A stretch of 9,311 nt of DNA from CAYUAG01 sp046483025 (lineage in GTDB: Bacteria > Zhuqueibacterota > QNDG01 > CAYUAG01), in NCBI GenBank assembly GCA_046483025.1, contig JAWODZ010000239.1, forward strand, positions 1 through 9,311, read 5' to 3'. Positions 6,501 through 9,311 of this stretch are shown in pieces. A model generated the notes under the pieces. The model was not told the DNA's origin. It saw only the letters and a program-made list of their open reading frames with translations, and ran no database searches. How positions within the stretch are numbered: position 1 is the stretch's first letter; each line of letters begins with the position of its first letter. Made by a program: the position numbers and the translations under genes.

Positions 6501-7357
6501 AAATCATTATTGAATCGAAAGCACGACCCTGTCCCGGTGTTACTAATGCAATTTCAAAAACAGAAGAATTATTGTTTAGAAATAAAATTGTTTATTTAAT
6601 GGGCCAGCTTATACATAATCAACGAGAAATTGACAGATTAAAGGAAAATGGCCTCAAAATAATAACATGGAAAAAACTGTTAGATAATTCTGAAAAAAAA
6701 TATTCCGATGAATATTTTTTAATTCGAAGTCACGGGGAGCTGGAAGAAGTAGTACAGAAGGCTAAAGAGAAAAAATTTAATATTGTAGATGCAACATGTC
6801 CTATTGTTCAACATTCTCACGAATTGATTACAAAACATATTCAGGAAGGCTGGAAAATTGTCATAGTAGGAAATAAAAAACATCAGGAAGTTAATGCTTT
6901 ACTGGCAAGCACCAATGGAAATGGTATGGCTATATCAACCTTAGGAGAAATTGATAAACATGATTTTGATAACAGATCATTGATAATTGCTCAAACTACC
7001 ATTGACCCTGATTTCTTTTCTAAAGTCAGAAAAAAACTTTTATCCAGATTCAAAGAGTTTAAAGTTATTGATACTACTTGCCGATTTCTTCATAAAAGAA
7101 AAAAACAGATAAAAAAACTTGCTTCTAAGATGGATGTTGTTATACTTGTGGGGGGAAAACAGTCTTCTAATTGTAAAATGTTGTATGAGTACGCACTGAA
7201 ATACAACAAGCGTTCCTATAAAATTGAGAAACCTGATGATATCAATAAAAAATGGTTAAACAATAACGATACTATTGGAATAACAGGAGGAGCATCAACA
7301 CCGCGGTGGCAATTAAATGAAGTTAAAAGTTATATAGAAAAAAATTTTACAGATTAA
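6497..7357 (+). CDS. ispH: 4-hydroxy-3-methylbut-2-enyl diphosphate reductase IspH (LytB)
   Basis: IspH is the last enzyme of the MEP pathway; it reduces HMBPP to isopentenyl and dimethylallyl diphosphate with a [4Fe-4S] cluster. At 286 residues it has normal length. All key residues are in place relative to E. coli IspH: cluster cysteines Cys12 (RPCPGV), Cys101 (DATCPIV) and Cys195 (DTTCRFL); substrate-binding His40 (IHNQ), His79 (RSHGE) and His129 with Glu131 (KKHQEV); Thr167-Thr168 (AQTTID); Ser223-Ser224-Asn225 (KQSSN); and Ser267 (GGASTP). The stretch after the third cysteine, RFLHKRKKQ, differs from the common form with a threonine and an Arg-Gln pair, so this is a divergent branch, but nothing catalytic is missing. 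AAAGAGG lies 4 bases before the ATG, which overlaps the cmk stop. rpsA follows after 36 bases; in some clostridia these two are fused. Confidence 0.96.
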   Translation: MKIIIESKARPCPGVTNAISKTEELLFRNKIVYLMGQLIHNQREIDRLKENGLKIITWKKLLDNSEKKYSDEYFLIRSHGELEEVVQKAKEKKFNIVDATCPIVQHSHELITKHIQEGWKIVIVGNKKHQEVNALLASTNGNGMAISTLGEIDKHDFDNRSLIIAQTTIDPDFFSKVRKKLLSRFKEFKVIDTTCRFLHKRKKQIKKLASKMDVVILVGGKQSSNCKMLYEYALKYNKRSYKIEKPDDINKKWLNNNDTIGITGGASTPRWQLNEVKSYIEKNFTD

Positions 7358-7377
7358 TCCCTTTAAGGGAAAAAATA

Positions 7378-7385
7378 AAGGAGGT
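7378..7385 (+). promoter_or_regulatory. Strong Shine-Dalgarno sequence for rpsA
   Basis: AAGGAGGT lies 8 bases before the ATG at 7394 and pairs with the full anti-Shine-Dalgarno core of 16S rRNA. It is clearly stronger than the sites of the upstream genes in the block, as suits a highly expressed ribosomal protein, and it fixes the start. Confidence 0.85.
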
Positions 7386-7393
7386 ACATTTCT

Positions 7394-9311
7394 ATGGTGG
7401 ATGTGGAAAAAAACTTAAATAACAACCTTAGCGGATCCGAAGATCCGACAAAAAACAACAAAGGAGGTGATACGACTAAAGAATATACTGATATCAACAA
7501 AGAAGAATCAACCGTTTCAACTCCAAAAAATTCTTTTCCTCCGGAACAGGAATACTCTGAAGAAGAGTATAATAAATTTGTTGATCTTTATGAACAAACT
7601 TTATCTGATATTAAAGTCGATGAAATAGTGACAGGAAGAGTTCAGGCAATAACAAAAAATTATGTGCTCGTTGATATCGGTTTTAAATCCGAGGGTGCTA
7701 TACCTGTAGAAGAATTTGATGATGTTTCAAAAATAAATGTATCAGATGAGATTGAAGTATTTATCGAATCTCTTGAAGATTCTGAAGGGCAACTTGTATT
7801 ATCCAGGAAAAAAGCAAACTTTGTCCGAAAATGGGAAGAGATAGTTAAATATTATAAAAGTGGTGAGACCATAAAGGGAGTATGTAAACGCAGAATTAAA
7901 GGTGGCATTGTCATTGATTTACAGGGCGTTGAGGCCTTTTTACCTGGTTCACAAATTGATGTTAAACCGATCCGTGATTTTGATTCTTTAATTGGTAAAG
8001 AATTCGATTTTAAAATTGTAAAAATTAATCGATTAAGAAGAAATATTGTTGTATCACGGAGAGTTATTCTGGAAGAAAGCAGAGCTGAACAACGGGAGCA
8101 AATAGTTCAAAACATACAACGGGGCGATGTCTATAAGGGAACTGTAAAAAACATAACTGATTTCGGTGTTTTTATTGACCTGGGAGGAGTTGACGGACTT
8201 CTTCATATTAATGATCTTTCCTGGGGTAGAATTAATCATCCCTCTGAAGTTGTCAGTCTGGATGATGAAATTGAAGTAATGATTTTAGACTACAATGATG
8301 CCAAAGATCGGATTTCTCTGGGCCTGAAACAATTACAGTCACATCCCTGGGAAGGTATTGAAGAAAAATACCCCATAGATTCAACAGTAGAAGGTAAAAT
8401 TGTTTCAATTGCCGACTATGGTGCCTTTGTTGAACTGGAAAAAGGAGTGGAGGGACTTATCCATATCTCGGAGATGACCTGGAATCGTTACAATACTCAT
8501 CCTGCCAAGATAGTAAATCTAGGTGAAGTTGTAAAAGTAAAAATATTGAGTATCGAAAAAGAAAAGAAAAGAATTTCACTGGGACTGAAACAACTCACTC
8601 CGGATCCCTGGGAAGATATTGAAAAAAAATATCCTATCGGCTCCAAGCACAAAGGTCATATCATGAATATGACAAACTTCGGTGTTTTTGTTGAACTGGA
8701 AGAAGGCATAGATGGATTGATTCATATATCTGATCTCTCCTGGACTAAAAAAGTGAGACATCCGAGTGAAGTATTGAAAAAAGGAGAAGATGTTGAAGTT
8801 GTTATTCTGGAAATAAATAAATCAGAACGTAGAATTTCTCTGGGGTATAAACAATTATCCGAAGACCCATGGAAAAAATTCGAAAATACATATAAAATTA
8901 ATTCTAAAGTTACAGGTAAAATCTTACGCTTTATTGAAAAGGGGTTAATTGTTGAACTTCCTTATAAATTAGAAGGTTTTGTTCCCATCTCCCAGATGCA
9001 GGAAACCAGTATCGGAAAAGTTAAAAAATCACATAAAGCCGGAGATAAAATTGATTTACTAGTAATTGAATTTGAAAAAAATAACAAGAGGGTCATATTA
9101 TCCAAGAAAAAATTAGAGGATCAACAAAAGCTGAAAGAATCGAAAGACGATGAGAAAAAAATTCAAGATTATATGAAGAAAAGTGAAGACAGTAAAGCTA
9201 CTTTAGCTGAGATTGCAGATAAAACCCCAGAAGAAGCTTTAAAGGATAAAAAAACAAAAACTACAAAAAAACCCTCAAAAAAGAAATCTAAGGAAGAAAC
9301 CAAAAAAGACC
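7394..9311 (+). CDS. rpsA: 30S ribosomal protein S1, six S1 domains, 3' end beyond the window
   Basis: S1 binds mRNA and the 30S subunit and promotes initiation on mRNAs with weak or structured leaders. The frame stays open for 639 codons to the right edge, with no stop, so the C-terminus is missing. Residues 1-74 are a polar, Asn/Glu-rich extension. Six S1 (OB-fold) domains follow at about 75-140, 157-222, 243-313, 329-400, 416-487 and 503-575. Domains 1 and 2 are the divergent, ribosome-binding type. Domains 3-5 are near repeats, each with FGVF or YGAF, a GLIHIS-type strand and an RISLG-KQL ending followed by PWE-IE-KYP, visible also at DNA level near 8309, 8570 and 8831. Residues after 576 form a lysine-rich charged tail. 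Six domains are typical of diderm bacteria. Start: ATG at 7394 behind AAGGAGGT; GTG at 7397 is possible but less likely. There is no initiation codon further downstream before domain 1. Confidence 0.95.
   Translation, partial: MVDVEKNLNNNLSGSEDPTKNNKGGDTTKEYTDINKEESTVSTPKNSFPPEQEYSEEEYNKFVDLYEQTLSDIKVDEIVTGRVQAITKNYVLVDIGFKSEGAIPVEEFDDVSKINVSDEIEVFIESLEDSEGQLVLSRKKANFVRKWEEIVKYYKSGETIKGVCKRRIKGGIVIDLQGVEAFLPGSQIDVKPIRDFDSLIGKEFDFKIVKINRLRRNIVVSRRVILEESRAEQREQIVQNIQRGDVYKGTVKNITDFGVFIDLGGVDGLLHINDLSWGRINHPSEVVSLDDEIEVMILDYNDAKDRISLGLKQLQSHPWEGIEEKYPIDSTVEGKIVSIADYGAFVELEKGVEGLIHISEMTWNRYNTHPAKIVNLGEVVKVKILSIEKEKKRISLGLKQLTPDPWEDIEKKYPIGSKHKGHIMNMTNFGVFVELEEGIDGLIHISDLSWTKKVRHPSEVLKKGEDVEVVILEINKSERRISLGYKQLSEDPWKKFENTYKINSKVTGKILRFIEKGLIVELPYKLEGFVPISQMQETSIGKVKKSHKAGDKIDLLVIEFEKNNKRVILSKKKLEDQQKLKESKDDEKKIQDYMKKSEDSKATLAEIADKTPEEALKDKKTKTTKKPSKKKSKEETKKD
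7432..7447 (+). promoter_or_regulatory. Hairpin in the 5' coding end of rpsA
   Basis: CGGATC (7432-7437) and GATCCG (7442-7447) are perfectly complementary around the tetraloop CGAA, giving a 6-base-pair, GC-rich stem in an otherwise AT-rich region. It lies 38 bases after the rpsA ATG and 13 bases before an internal Shine-Dalgarno match. Position within the first 20 codons of a ribosomal protein gene suggests a translational control element, but this is inference. Confidence 0.4.
7461..7471 (+). promoter_or_regulatory. Internal extended Shine-Dalgarno match inside rpsA
   Basis: AAGGAGGTGAT is an 11-base perfect complement to the conserved 3' end of bacterial 16S rRNA, longer than the match at the real rpsA start. 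It falls at codons 23-26 of rpsA. No ATG, GTG or TTG follows in the rpsA frame at a usable distance. The overlapping GTG at 7467 in another frame opens only about 50 codons that look like an out-of-frame shadow. It may bind or pause ribosomes. Confidence 0.45.

Noticed and set aside
7467..7630. GTG-started frame of about 50 codons behind the internal Shine-Dalgarno match in rpsA
   Set aside because: The GTG lies inside the ribosome-binding match itself, so spacing is impossible, and the translation looks like a lysine/isoleucine-rich out-of-frame shadow.
8054..8761. Two minus-strand 61-codon frames in rpsA
   Set aside because: They resemble each other only because they are antisense to the repeated S1 domains.
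8309..8860. DNA repeats in rpsA, considered as a repeat array
   Set aside because: The repeated segments coincide with the RISLG-KQL ends of S1 domains 3-5 and reflect protein domain repeats, not a CRISPR or mobile repeat.

Overview
The window is a low-GC bacterial chromosomal segment dominated by housekeeping genes. It has two divergent blocks separated by a 173-base intergenic region (2018-2190). Ribosomal protein S1 with six S1 domains and a lysine-rich tail points to a diderm (Gram-negative-type) lineage rather than a Firmicute or actinobacterium, which usually have about four-domain S1. The low GC and the mixed protein character suggest an under-sampled candidate phylum, but I cannot name the taxon from sequence alone.

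Left block, minus strand (read from 2086 down to 1). A near-consensus sigma70-type promoter drives nadA (quinolinate synthase), whose end overlaps the start of mnmA (tRNA 2-thiouridylase) by 8 bases. The mnmA gene is broken: its first ~36 codons are followed directly, in another frame, by sequence that normally lies about 130 residues further on. Below mnmA lie an ORF for a four-cysteine zinc ribbon with no recognisable start codon and the N-terminal 85 codons of a protein with a membrane anchor or signal peptide. I do not recognise either protein, and they look unlike the housekeeping genes around them.

Right block, plus strand (2191 to the window end). Eight tightly packed genes probably form one operon: an HNH-endonuclease-like protein, trpS, scpA, scpB, an RluB-type 23S rRNA pseudouridine synthase, cmk, ispH and rpsA. 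Spacing is from 14-base overlaps to gaps of a few tens of bases, including two ATGA stop/start overlaps. Together they cover translation (TrpS, pseudouridine synthase, S1), chromosome segregation (ScpAB), pyrimidine nucleotide supply (Cmk) and isoprenoid precursor synthesis (IspH). The rpsA gene runs off the right edge without a stop.

I see no CRISPR array, rRNA, tRNA, insertion sequence or convincing defence or secretion system. The points most worth checking are the internal deletion in mnmA, the odd start-less ORF at the left edge, and a hairpin plus an 11-base perfect Shine-Dalgarno match inside the 5' coding end of rpsA. I do not find a clearly new biological system here.
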